Assembly: GCA_035638575.1 (NCBI GenBank)
Contig: DASQZT010000204.1
Coordinates: 1 to 64,000 of the forward strand
Length of the DNA stretch: 64,000 nucleotides
Reading direction: 5' to 3'
DNA from: DASQZT01 sp035638575
Lineage (GTDB): Bacteria > Acidobacteriota > Terriglobia > Bryobacterales > Bryobacteraceae
In this document: in pieces, positions 9,297-17,541 of the stretch
Layout: each line of letters begins with the position of its first letter
Position numbering within the stretch: the stretch's first letter is position 1
Made by a program: the position numbers and the translations under genes
The notes under the pieces: model-generated
Told to the model about the DNA's origin: nothing
The model's database searches: none
What the model saw: only the letters and a program-made list of their open reading frames with translations

Positions 9297-9665
9297 CGAT
9301 TTCCGAGGCGTGACTTCTAAAGGCGAGTGGCAGCGTGACTTTCGCGCTCGCGCTCAAAGCCGGCGAATCGCTTCCACTCGCCTTCGATTTGGTCCCAATT
9401 CATGATTCCTCCTGCTTCCTTGCCGGTTTCCAGGGCGTAACTTAGCCGTGGCACGTTTGCCGCCGTTCGAATTTCAACGAGCCTCATGGGGACGAGGTGG
9501 CGGCGATGCCGCGGCCGGCCGCAGTCAAATGTGCATTCCTGTAGGCAGATTCTGCACTTGCCCGTGCTGCCTTGCTCCGTATCCCGGCACTCCGCCGCCC
9601 TGCGGCGCTTGGCCCGACTCGTGCACAGACACCAAGACGACAGGTCTAAAAGGAAGGGCCACTAC

Positions 9666-10304
9666 ATGACAAGAAATACATCGGTGATGGGAATCTATTC
9701 GGATCGCACAACCGTTTCGGAAGCCATCAACGTCCTGCATAAAGCGGGATATCGGGCGACGGACATCTCGGTCCTGGCGTCCGACAACCAAGGCTCAAAG
9801 GATTTCGCGCATGAGAAACGTACTAAAGCACTGGAGGGCGCGGCTGCGGGGGCGGCTGCGGGAGCGGTGGTTGGCGCTGCATTGGCCTGGCTCGTTTCCA
9901 TCCAGACTGTGACCATCGCCGTGTTGGCGCCGCTGGTCCCGGCGGGACCCGTGCTGGCCGCCTTCGCCGGCGCCGGCGCTGGAGGGGCGCTGGGTTGGAT
10001 GGTCGGATTGCTGGCTGGCGGGCGCCTGTCCGAATACGTGGCCAAGAGGTACGCGGGCAGAATCAGGCGTGGAGGCATCCTTCTGTCCGTTCACTGCGAC
10101 AGTCCGGAATGGTGTGGCCGGGCGAAGAAAACCCTCAAAGACACTGGCGCCCAGAGCATCTCCTCCGGTTCTGAGTCTGCCGCCGACTACGGGACGACGG
10201 ACAAGCCGACCGAGAGGGCGCCCGCTGCCGTCGTCGTCACGGATCGCGTCGAAACGCCTGTCCCACAGACGGTCGAATGCGCCGTTCAAGAAGTCAGGAA
10301 ATGA
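9666..10304 (+). CDS. General stress protein 17M-like, glycine-zipper membrane protein
   Basis: From ATG at 9666 (a GGAAGG ribosome site lies about 10 bases upstream; a longer frame from 9486 has no support) the protein has 212 residues. Residues 1-40 match the domain of general stress protein 17M (IYSDRTTVSEAINVLHKAGY). Two Gly/Ala-rich segments of glycine-zipper type follow (EGAAAGAAAGAVVGAAL, then AFAGAGAGGALGWMVG), with a soluble tail. The family is linked to envelope stress. It opens a block of small membrane and stress proteins that runs to about 16.4 kb, and its stop overlaps the next start by 4 bases. Confidence 0.8.
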   Translation: MTRNTSVMGIYSDRTTVSEAINVLHKAGYRATDISVLASDNQGSKDFAHEKRTKALEGAAAGAAAGAVVGAALAWLVSIQTVTIAVLAPLVPAGPVLAAFAGAGAGGALGWMVGLLAGGRLSEYVAKRYAGRIRRGGILLSVHCDSPEWCGRAKKTLKDTGAQSISSGSESAADYGTTDKPTERAPAAVVVTDRVETPVPQTVECAVQEVRK

Positions 10305-10525
10305 TGTGTCGCTACCCGCTTGGCATCATACTGATTGTGCTTGGCCTAGCCGGTCTTGTGTGGGGCGGGCTTTCGTACACAACCAATGAAAAGCTCGTGG
10401 ACATCGGACCGATTCACGCGACTCGAGAAAAGACACACAACATACCGCTGGCGCCCCTTGGGGGCGCGCTGGCGCTGACCGGCGGTATTTTGATCCTGGT
10501 GGCAGGCAGGAAGCAAATAGCTTAG
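10301..10525 (+). CDS. DUF3185-like small membrane protein
   Basis: This protein of about 74 residues has two membrane helices (LGIILIVLGLAGLVWGGL and the LGGALALTGGILILVAG region) and a short periplasmic loop containing TREKTHNIPLAP, which fits the DUF3185 family. The start taken is ATG 10301, whose ATGA overlaps the stop of the stress protein. An ATG at 10277 is also in frame. The function is unknown. Its coupling to the 17M-like gene suggests that it belongs to the same envelope-stress group. Confidence 0.7.
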   Translation: MMCRYPLGIILIVLGLAGLVWGGLSYTTNEKLVDIGPIHATREKTHNIPLAPLGGALALTGGILILVAGRKQIA

Positions 10526-10578
10526 CTTCCGCCAGTTCGGCAGTGAGGCTGAGGATTGGAAAAGAAAGGACAAGCACA

Positions 10579-10733
10579 TGTTGCTACTGATTATCATTCT
10601 GTTACTGGTTTTGGGCGGCGGCGGAGGGTACTACGGGCATAGCCGGTGGGGTTATGGCGGCGGTGCGGGCGTGGGATTAGGCACCATACTCATCGTTCTC
10701 CTCGTAATCTATCTGTTAGGGTTCCTGCACTAA
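10579..10733 (+). CDS. DUF3309-like mini membrane protein, frame uncertain
   Basis: A hydrophobic start (MLLLIIILLLVLGG) after AAGAAAGGA and a second half reading YYGHSRWGYGGG, then a hydrophobic end, match the roughly 50-residue DUF3309 family. By my count the two halves are in frames one base apart, and the change falls in a GGC run near 10615-10625. This may be a true frameshift, a sequencing error in the run, or my miscount. The position, 54 bases after a DUF3185-like gene, fits the family, which is often seen with other small membrane proteins. Confidence 0.5.
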
Positions 10734-10862
10734 GGCCAGGCCGGCACTCAACATCGCGACGACCACCACTAACTTGCACTCGCCTCCTGCCAGCGTCGCG
10801 GGCAGAGGTGCCGGATTGATCTTTGTGCATACTCAATAGCGACCTTAACGGAGACGATTACT

Positions 10863-11852
10863 ATGAAACTTGTTCGAGCTACCAGTACCACTGCCCTGTT
10901 TCTGCTTTTCGGGACGATTGTCCCTGCGTACGCGCAGCACGACCAGCAGAAAGAAAATCAGGGCAAGCCTGAAAAGCAGGAGGCCAGGCAACCGCAAGGC
11001 GCGCCGCCGGCCGCACAACAGCAGCGTCCCGCGCAACCGCAGGCGCGCGGACAGCAACAGCAGAGCCAACCACAACAGCAGCACGCGCAACCCGCTCATC
11101 AACCGCAGCAGCAGCGGGCCCAACAGCCTCCGCAACAACAACCGCAGCAGCAGCAGCAGCGACAACGTCCGCAGCAGGCCCAGCAACAGCCGCAGCAGCG
11201 TACGCAATCCGCTCGACAGCCGAACCAACCGCAGCCCCAGCGCGCGCAACCGGCTCAACAGCCGCCGCCGCAGCGGACTCAACAGACGCGGCCGCAACAA
11301 GCGCAACAGCAGGGACAACGACAGCAACAGCCGAACCAGCCGCAGCAGCAGCGCGTCCAACCCGCTCAACAACCGCAGCAACAGCGGGCCCAACAGCAGG
11401 GACAACGCTCCCAGCAAGCTCGGCAACAACCGCAGCCACAGCGTACCGAGCAGCAGGCAGTCGCGTGGCAGCAGCAGCGGGGATGGCTAAAGCAGGGCGG
11501 CTGGCAGGGGCATAGTACATTTCAGCAGGATCGTGCTCAACACTGGGCCAGCGATCATCGCACTTGGGCGCAGCGTGGAGGCTATGGCGGTTACTACATT
11601 CCTCAGGACCGCTTCAGTCTCTATTTCGGGAGTCAACACGAGTTCCGGATGCACAATCTCCCCACGATCTACATGGGGTATCCTCGTTTCGAGTACGGCG
11701 GCTTTTCGTTCCTGCTCGTCGATCCCTGGCCGGAAAACTGGGCAGCGAACTGGTACGACACCGACGACCTTTACATTGATTATGACGGCGGATACTACCT
11801 TTACGACCGCAGGTATCCGAGCGTCAGAATGGCGATCACTGTCGAGATGTAG
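10863..11852 (+). CDS. Exported glutamine/proline-rich low-complexity protein
   Basis: This 329-residue protein has a signal peptide (about 1-24, ending AYAQ), then about 180 residues of Gln-, Pro-, Arg- and Ala-rich sequence made from imperfect QQPQQQRAQ-type repeats. A folded C-terminal part (about 205-329) is rich in Trp, Tyr and Gly (GGYYIPQDRFSLYFG, DDLYIDYDGGYYLYD). GGAG lies about 10 bases before ATG 10863. The repeat DNA is a CAG/CAA/CGC array, so the long frame on the opposite strand is a shadow. The Q-rich part is probably disordered and could act as a flexible stalk or matrix component outside the cell (inference). Confidence 0.8.
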   Translation: MKLVRATSTTALFLLFGTIVPAYAQHDQQKENQGKPEKQEARQPQGAPPAAQQQRPAQPQARGQQQQSQPQQQHAQPAHQPQQQRAQQPPQQQPQQQQQRQRPQQAQQQPQQRTQSARQPNQPQPQRAQPAQQPPPQRTQQTRPQQAQQQGQRQQQPNQPQQQRVQPAQQPQQQRAQQQGQRSQQARQQPQPQRTEQQAVAWQQQRGWLKQGGWQGHSTFQQDRAQHWASDHRTWAQRGGYGGYYIPQDRFSLYFGSQHEFRMHNLPTIYMGYPRFEYGGFSFLLVDPWPENWAANWYDTDDLYIDYDGGYYLYDRRYPSVRMAITVEM

Positions 11853-11874
11853 CCGACGACGGCGGCTCCACAGT

Positions 11875-12588
11875 ATGCCACGAATGCCTGCACGCCAAAC
11901 GGAACGACACCGCACCGGACGCGTTGGTTGGCTCCGAGCTGCGGTATTGGGCGCGAACGACGGGATTCTTTCAACAGCCAGTCTGGTGCTCGGAGTGGCA
12001 GCCGCGCATGCGACTCACAGCAACGTTGTGGTCGCGGGGGTCGCCGGCCTGGTCGCCGGCGGGATGTCGATGGCGGCAGGTGAATACGTGTCCGTGCACT
12101 CACAGGCGGACACCGAAAAGGCCGACCTCAAGCTGGAACGTACGGAACTGAAAACAGACTATGAGGGCGAGCGCAAGGAACTGATGGCGATCTACGTCGC
12201 GCGCGGGCTCGACCCCAAACTCGCCAAGCAGGTTGCCGACCAACTGATGTCCCATGACGCCTTGGGCGCGCATGCCCGCGACGAACTCGGCATCTCCTCG
12301 TCTTTCAGTGCGCGTCCGATTCAGGCCGCGTTGGCGTCGGCCGGCAGCTTCGCCGGCGGAGCGGCGATGCCTCTCGTGGTCGCAGCCATAGCCCCGCAAG
12401 CGGCGTTGATCCCGCTTGTCTCCGGAACTTCACTGTTCTTCCTGGCGCTTCTGGGGGGGGTGGCGGCGCGCGTCGGGGGCGCAGGCGTGGCGGTGGGAGC
12501 AATGCGCGTCACGTTTTGGGGTGCCCTGGCAATGGCAGCGACCGCGGGCGTCGGGGCGCTGTTCGGAACCGCCGCAACCGGGACTTGA
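11875..12588 (+). CDS. VIT1/CCC1-family membrane protein
   Basis: From ATG 11875 this protein has 237 residues. Its N-terminus carries the family signature of the vacuolar iron transporter/nodulin-21 group (RAAVLGANDGILSTASLVLGVAAA). A second helix with GGMSMAAGEYVSVHSQADTEKADL, a charged cytoplasmic segment and three C-terminal helices follow. Eukaryotic members carry Fe2+ or Mn2+; bacterial members are presumed divalent-metal exporters. An ATG at 11884 is also possible. It follows the Q-rich gene by 22 bases, and an MgtA-like ATPase lies just beyond, so divalent metal balance may be a theme of this block. Confidence 0.85.
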   Translation: MPRMPARQTERHRTGRVGWLRAAVLGANDGILSTASLVLGVAAAHATHSNVVVAGVAGLVAGGMSMAAGEYVSVHSQADTEKADLKLERTELKTDYEGERKELMAIYVARGLDPKLAKQVADQLMSHDALGAHARDELGISSSFSARPIQAALASAGSFAGGAAMPLVVAAIAPQAALIPLVSGTSLFFLALLGGVAARVGGAGVAVGAMRVTFWGALAMAATAGVGALFGTAATGT

Positions 12589-12646
12589 ATTGCCGCCAAT
12601 GCCATCCGGACCCGGAACAGAGAAAAACAGCCTGCGGTCAGTTGCG

Positions 12647-13105
12647 CTATTTGTGCTGGAAGACGAGGGTGATCGGCTTGTGATCCGGTCTCTCGACGCT
12701 CACCATCATGGTGCCATCCGCGGCAAGAGTGTAGCTTTCGAGAGTTATCGCGCCGGATTGGGTGGTGGTCACCTTCAACACGTCGTGATCCCACCGAGTC
12801 TTGCTCTTGAGATCCTTAGCGGTGTGAATCGTGGCACTGTGCTCGCTGTCGGTGATGTCGCTGTAGAAAAAGGTCTCGGCGGCCCCTTCATACACGAAAC
12901 TGCGAGAGACAGCGATGTTACCCTGCCGATCGTTGATGGTCACCGTGCCGGTTTGGACGACGGACTGGCCGGCAAAATCGCTCTTGGCGGGCACCAGGGT
13001 CCAGGTGCCGTTCAGGGCGCTGTGGTCGCGAGCGAATCCTGACAACGCGAAGAGGAGAGTCGTTAAGACGGATCCTGTAATTCTTGCAGATGAATATGTC
13101 CTCAT
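12647..13105 (-). CDS. Hypothetical exported beta-rich protein
   Basis: Translated from ATG 13105, with GGAAGGAG six bases upstream, the protein has 152 residues and a signal peptide (about 1-24). It then has a lipocalin-like opening (LNGTWTLVPAKSDF) and alternating strands (GTVTINDRQGNIAVSRSFVYEG). The sequence extends 31 codons further upstream without a start better placed than this one. Small exported proteins that open with a GTW motif are frequent in Acidobacteriota, and their function is unknown. It lies 79 bases upstream of the window-left end of the MgtA gene and has the same orientation. Confidence 0.7.
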   Translation of the reverse strand: MRTYSSARITGSVLTTLLFALSGFARDHSALNGTWTLVPAKSDFAGQSVVQTGTVTINDRQGNIAVSRSFVYEGAAETFFYSDITDSEHSATIHTAKDLKSKTRWDHDVLKVTTTQSGAITLESYTLAADGTMMVSVERPDHKPITLVFQHK

Positions 13106-13184
13106 GATCTCCTTCCAGGGGCTACCGGTTTCAACGGAATTACAAAGCGCAGGAATTGTTAGAGCACGCGCGCTACCGTTCTGG

Positions 13185-15728
13185 TCATAACAAAGCATGC
13201 CGTCGATAGAACCAGGTCTTTACCGCTTGCACCAGAAACAGGTAGGTCAGGGCAAGCAGTGAAATCGCACCCAGCAACGAGAGCGGTAATGGAGTAAATC
13301 CAAGCAAGACGCCGAGGCGTGTGTACGGCAACACGACGCCGGCGGCGGAGACGGCGACAACCCCGATTAACAACCGGCCGCTCGGACGGCTCTTGAACGG
13401 GTTGCCCGCGGTCCGGATCACAAACACTACCAGCGTCTGCGTAGCGAGAGATTCCACGAACCAGCCGGTGCGGAACAGCGGCGCGTTGGTGGAAGCGTGG
13501 AACATCCACAGGAGCACTCCGAAGGTGAGGAAATCGTAGATGGAGCTGATCGGGCCGATGATCGTCATGAACTGGCGAATGAACCCGATTTGCCACCGCT
13601 TGGGCCGGTGCAGCAGGGCCGGATCGACATTATCGCCGGGAACGGCGACCTGGGAAGTGTCGTAGAGAAAGTTGTTCAGCAGGATTTGAGTCGGCAACAT
13701 CGGCAGGAAGGGCAGAAAAAGCGATGCCGCGGCCATACTGAACATATTGCCGAAGTTGGAGCTGGTGCTCATGATGATGTACTTCATGATGTTGGCGAAG
13801 CACCGCCGTCCTTCGACGACCCCCTCGTTCAATACCGCAAGGTCTTTCTCCAACAGGATGATTTTCGCAGCATCCTTGGCCACATCCACGCCATTCATTA
13901 CGGAAATGCCGACGTCCGCGGTGTGCAGCGACGGAGCATCGTTGATGCCGTCACCGATGTACCCGACGACGCGCCCGCGCGCCTTCAGCCCCAAAATCAC
14001 CCGGTTCTTTTGTTCCGGAGACACGCGCGCGAAGATGGCGCCGTGTTCCGCCTGGTAAGCCAGGGCGGCGTCGTCCATTGTGTCGATCTGGCTCCCGGTG
14101 ACAATGCAGTCGGCAGCGAGCCCCACATCGTGGGCTACCTTCTGCGTCACGTACTGATTGTCGCCGGTCATGATGACCACGGAAACGCCGTTCTTCTTCA
14201 GCGCTTCGAGGACCGCGGGAATTCCTTCCTTGGGCGGGTCGAGGAATGCCGCAAAGCCGGCCAGAGTCATCTCCTGCTCGGCCGCCAGCGCATACGCATC
14301 CTGCTGCTCCACCTTTCGTATCGCGACTCCGAGGGTACGGAATCCGTCGGCGCTCAATTTCTTGAAGGTCTCCGCCGCCTGGGCTCGCCAGCTTTCATCG
14401 AACGGTTGGGGAGCGCCGCCGATGATAACCGTCCCGCAGATGGCAAAGACGCTCTCCGCCTCGCCCTTGGTGATGAGGAGGCGCTCGCCGCCATGACGCA
14501 CCACCACGGAGAGGCGCTTGCGGTTGAAGTCGAAAGGAATCTCGTCCACCTTCTGATACTCCACAATGGCGGGGTGCTCGTGCTTCAGGATGGCGTCGTC
14601 CAGCGGGCTCCTGATGCCGGCTTGAAAGTAACTGTTCAGATACACATACCGAAGGACGTCTTCGTTGTCCTGCCCGTGAACGTCAACGTGCCGGTCCAGC
14701 ACGATCTCGCCTTCGGTCAGCGTCCCGGTTTTATCGCTGCAAAGAATCTCCACGCTGCCGAAATCTTCGATCGCCGAAAGCTGCTTGACCAGAACCTTTT
14801 TCCTGGCCATCCGCCGAGCGCCCTGCGCCAGCGTGATCGTGATGATCATCGGCATCATCTCGGGCGTCATCCCCACGGCAAGCGCGACCGAGAACAAGAA
14901 CGATTCCAGCAACGGACGATGTAAGACGATGTTCACCAGCAGGACGAAGAGCACCAGCAGCATGATCACGCGAGTGATCATCAACCCGAAATGGCGTATG
15001 CCACGGCCGAATTCGGTCTCCGGCGGCCGCATGGCCAGCCTTTGGGCAATCTCGCCGAAGGCGGTGTCTCTGCCGGTGCGAACGATGACCGCGGTGCCGA
15101 TTCCCGTCTGAACCGCAGTCCCCAGGAAAACGCTGTTGCCGGCGTCGGCGATGCCGTGTTGCCCCGCCGGAAGATCATTCGCCGCCTTGTCGACCGGCAA
15201 AGATTCTCCCGTGAGCGCGGACTCGCGCACGTGCAGGTCCTTGGAGTCCAGTAAACGGGCATCGGCTGGCGCCAAGTCCCCGCAATTGAGCCGGACGATA
15301 TCCCCGGGCACCAGCTCTGCGACCGGCAGTTCCAGTTCGTGTCCATCGCGCATAACCGCGGCGGTTCTGGCAACCTGCTTCCGAATGTCCTCCACCGCAT
15401 GCCGGGCTTGAAACTCCACGTAGAAGTTCACGACCACGCTGAGCAGCACGATGGCGATGATAATCGCGCCGCCGACCGGATCACCCAGCACGATCGAGAT
15501 GACACTGGCCGCCAGGAGAATCAGGACAAGGGGATTGGCAAAGAAGCCCAGAAAACTGATCAGTGCGGCGAATCGAGATTCCCCTATCAGGCTGTTGGGA
15601 CCATGCGCCCGCAGCCGCTGTTTCGCCTCGTCGGAAGTCAGTCCGGCTGATGTTGCGTGCAGCAGTTCGAGCAGGTCCCGCTGCGGCATATCCCAGAAGC
15701 GGTCCAGCGTCTTGTCTGGTTTGCTCAT
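13185..15728 (-). CDS. mgtA: Magnesium-translocating P-type ATPase
   Basis: From ATG 15728 (GGGAGAGG ribosome site upstream; the frame stays open 95 codons further but that part looks noncoding) the protein has 847 residues. It has the P3B-ATPase layout: an N-terminal cation-ATPase domain, actuator domain (LTGES), phosphorylation motif CSDKTGTLTEGE, hinge GDGINDAP and ten expected membrane segments. The family imports Mg2+ or Ni2+ with ATP. MgtA genes are often controlled by a leader mRNA or PhoPQ, and neither is visible here. The 5' leader of nearly 300 bases before 16036 lies between divergent genes and could hold control signals. Confidence 0.92.
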   Translation of the reverse strand: MSKPDKTLDRFWDMPQRDLLELLHATSAGLTSDEAKQRLRAHGPNSLIGESRFAALISFLGFFANPLVLILLAASVISIVLGDPVGGAIIIAIVLLSVVVNFYVEFQARHAVEDIRKQVARTAAVMRDGHELELPVAELVPGDIVRLNCGDLAPADARLLDSKDLHVRESALTGESLPVDKAANDLPAGQHGIADAGNSVFLGTAVQTGIGTAVIVRTGRDTAFGEIAQRLAMRPPETEFGRGIRHFGLMITRVIMLLVLFVLLVNIVLHRPLLESFLFSVALAVGMTPEMMPMIITITLAQGARRMARKKVLVKQLSAIEDFGSVEILCSDKTGTLTEGEIVLDRHVDVHGQDNEDVLRYVYLNSYFQAGIRSPLDDAILKHEHPAIVEYQKVDEIPFDFNRKRLSVVVRHGGERLLITKGEAESVFAICGTVIIGGAPQPFDESWRAQAAETFKKLSADGFRTLGVAIRKVEQQDAYALAAEQEMTLAGFAAFLDPPKEGIPAVLEALKKNGVSVVIMTGDNQYVTQKVAHDVGLAADCIVTGSQIDTMDDAALAYQAEHGAIFARVSPEQKNRVILGLKARGRVVGYIGDGINDAPSLHTADVGISVMNGVDVAKDAAKIILLEKDLAVLNEGVVEGRRCFANIMKYIIMSTSSNFGNMFSMAAASLFLPFLPMLPTQILLNNFLYDTSQVAVPGDNVDPALLHRPKRWQIGFIRQFMTIIGPISSIYDFLTFGVLLWMFHASTNAPLFRTGWFVESLATQTLVVFVIRTAGNPFKSRPSGRLLIGVVAVSAAGVVLPYTRLGVLLGFTPLPLSLLGAISLLALTYLFLVQAVKTWFYRRHALL

Positions 15729-16035
15729 GCGCAGCCTCTCCCTGAATTCTATATGCTGTCCGGGCTCGGCACCCCTACTCGCAGGGTGTTGGGCGGCCTC
15801 GGGCCTGTTTGCACGGCTGGTGCCAAGTGCGCGGACACCGGATCCTTGGCAGATGCATCGTCGCAGCGGAACGCTTGACCTGCAGCAAATGCCGGGTTGG
15901 GTGCAGCTTCTGCACCTTGCGACAGGGAATTCCCCGTCCGGCAGTTGGCCCGTCTGACCCGCAGCCCCCCAATATAGCCCACCGCGACGCTTTGGGCCCG
16001 CGCCTGCAATCATGCATCGCGAAGGAGCAAATAAG

Positions 16036-16188
16036 ATGCTTTGGACGATCTGCGTAATCCTGTTGGTTCTGTGGGCGTTGGGAATGGCAACTTCTTATAC
16101 CGCCGGCGGGCTGATTCACATCCTGTTGGTCGTTGGCTTGATAATGCTGGTGTTTCGTTTGATTCAAGGACGTAGAGTCCTCGGTTAG
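16036..16188 (+). CDS. lmo0937-family mini membrane protein
   Basis: This 50-residue protein begins MLWTICVILLVLWALG, continues with SYTAGGLIHILLV and ends with a second hydrophobic segment and a basic tail (RLIQGRRVLG). These are the hallmarks of the lmo0937 family of two-helix mini proteins. AAGGAG lies 10 bases before ATG 16036. The family has no assigned role but occurs in many stress-linked clusters. It is transcribed away from mgtA and followed by another mini membrane protein after 68 bases. Confidence 0.85.
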   Translation: MLWTICVILLVLWALGMATSYTAGGLIHILLVVGLIMLVFRLIQGRRVLG

Positions 16189-16256
16189 CACGCACCTGCA
16201 CCAGCCGGCGACTGGGCAGCGGATTGCTACTCAATAAGTCAGGAGCGTAAAAGAAA

Positions 16257-16448
16257 ATGCCGTTGATAAACATCGTCATCGCGCTGATCGTCGTAGGCGT
16301 CGCATTGTGGCTGATCAACAACTTCATCCCCATGGCCTCCAGCATCAAGACCATTCTGAATGTAGTGGTCGTGGTTGCGGTTGCAATTTGGGTCCTGCAG
16401 GCGGTCGGGATGTGGGGACGTATAACCAGTTATAAGTTCACGCAATGA
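16257..16448 (+). CDS. Thivi_2564-family mini membrane protein
   Basis: This 63-residue protein consists of two hydrophobic helices separated by NNFIPMASSIKTILN. This matches the small Thivi_2564-like membrane family found next to other mini membrane proteins in proteobacteria and acidobacteria. AGGAGCG lies 10 bases before the ATG. It sits between the lmo0937-like gene and an exported protein, with spacing that allows one transcript. The role is unknown. Confidence 0.82.
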   Translation: MPLINIVIALIVVGVALWLINNFIPMASSIKTILNVVVVVAVAIWVLQAVGMWGRITSYKFTQ

Positions 16449-16476
16449 GTCGGTGCAGTTTGACTGGCGCCCCAAA

Positions 16477-17058
16477 ATGACAGTGCTAAGCGTGGTTCTG
16501 CTGTGTGCCGTTCCGGTTGTCGCCCTGGCGCAGCCCGTGGATTCGCTTGATCTGAGCGGCAAACTGCGCTTTCATGTCGAGACCCTTTATAGCCCATTGT
16601 CGATGGCGGGATCCGCTGCATACGCGGGAATCCTCCAGGGGATCGGCACGCCGGAAGAGTGGGGACAGGGCGCCGGCGCCTACGGGAAGCGTTTCGCTTC
16701 AACGGTGGGATGCACGGCGATCTATGAGGTTCTTGCTTTCGGCCTGGACTCGACGCTGCACCAGGACCCCCGCTATTTTCGATCTAGCAGCACGGGATTC
16801 TGGCGCAGGACGGCACATGCGCTCCGCGGAACCATACTGACGCGCACCGACCACGGCGGCGAAACACTTTCCATCTGGCGTCTGGGCAGTTCATACGGCG
16901 CCGCCTATCTTTCCAACCAGTGGTATCCGGACCGGCTGAATACCGTGCGCCTCGACGTATTGCAGGGATCCCTCGGGCTCGGGTTCGGTTTCGCCAGCAA
17001 CCTCGGCGCCGAGTTCTGGCCGGATCTCAAACGCAAGATACTGCGCCGAAGGCAATGA
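16477..17058 (+). CDS. Hypothetical exported protein
   Basis: Translated from ATG 16477 (a GTG at 16453 is in frame but gives a poor leader), the 193-residue protein has a clear signal peptide (about 1-20, VVALAQP) and no further strong helix. Repeated Ser/Gly-rich amphipathic stretches (SGKLRFHVETLYSP, GSLGLGFGFASNLGAEFWP) hint at outer-membrane or periplasmic packing. No family is recognised with confidence. It closes the run of small envelope genes and is followed 34 bases later by a STAS gene. Confidence 0.7.
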   Translation: MTVLSVVLLCAVPVVALAQPVDSLDLSGKLRFHVETLYSPLSMAGSAAYAGILQGIGTPEEWGQGAGAYGKRFASTVGCTAIYEVLAFGLDSTLHQDPRYFRSSSTGFWRRTAHALRGTILTRTDHGGETLSIWRLGSSYGAAYLSNQWYPDRLNTVRLDVLQGSLGLGFGFASNLGAEFWPDLKRKILRRRQ

Positions 17059-17092
17059 GGGCGCCCCAATCTCCGCCGGAAAGGGTTCTACC

Positions 17093-17530
17093 ATGAGCCT
17101 GCACATCGAGCAGCGGGAATGCGAAGGCATCATCATTCTTGACCTGAAGGGCCCGCTTACTCTAGGTCATGGAGACGTGGAACTGCGTGACCGGCTGCCT
17201 GCGCTCGATCAATCCGGCAAGGTCAATATCGTGCTGAATCTCGAAGACGTCAGCGAAATTGACAGCACGGGACTGGGAACTTTGGTTGTTGGACTCGCTA
17301 GGCTGCGCAGGTCCGGCGGGGGGCTGGCGCTGCTGAACCTCAATCGGTCGCACCTGAAACTCTTCTTGTTGACCAGGCTGGCCATCGCCTTTGAGTTCTT
17401 CGACGATGAGCAGGAAGCGGTGAACAGCTTCTTTCCGGATCGGGCGGTGAGGCGCTTCGACATCCTCAACTTCGTTCAACACGGTGGCGCTACTGTTTCC
17501 GTTCCCGGGCCGTCCGCGGCGGCTTGCTAG
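17093..17530 (+). CDS. STAS-domain anti-sigma factor antagonist
   Basis: This 145-residue protein has an N-terminal STAS fold (about 1-105) with the phosphorylatable Ser in VSEIDSTGLGTL, as in SpoIIAA and RsbV. A 35-residue tail (PDRAVRRFDILNFVQHG) is not typical. Antagonists of this kind release a sigma factor by binding its anti-sigma kinase. No such kinase is next to it. A sigma-54 response regulator starts 11 bases downstream, so the pair may be cotranscribed. Confidence 0.85.
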   Translation: MSLHIEQRECEGIIILDLKGPLTLGHGDVELRDRLPALDQSGKVNIVLNLEDVSEIDSTGLGTLVVGLARLRRSGGGLALLNLNRSHLKLFLLTRLAIAFEFFDDEQEAVNSFFPDRAVRRFDILNFVQHGGATVSVPGPSAAAC

Positions 17531-17541
17531 AATAGGAGGCG

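Noticed and set aside
10845..11429. Long leucine-rich frame opposite the Q-rich gene
   Set aside because: It mirrors the CAG/CAA array, has no ribosome site and no domain; the plus-strand frame has a signal peptide and a folded end.
13497..14924. 475-codon plus-strand frame inside mgtA
   Set aside because: It is the shadow of a well-supported P-type ATPase gene whose motifs are all present on the other strand.
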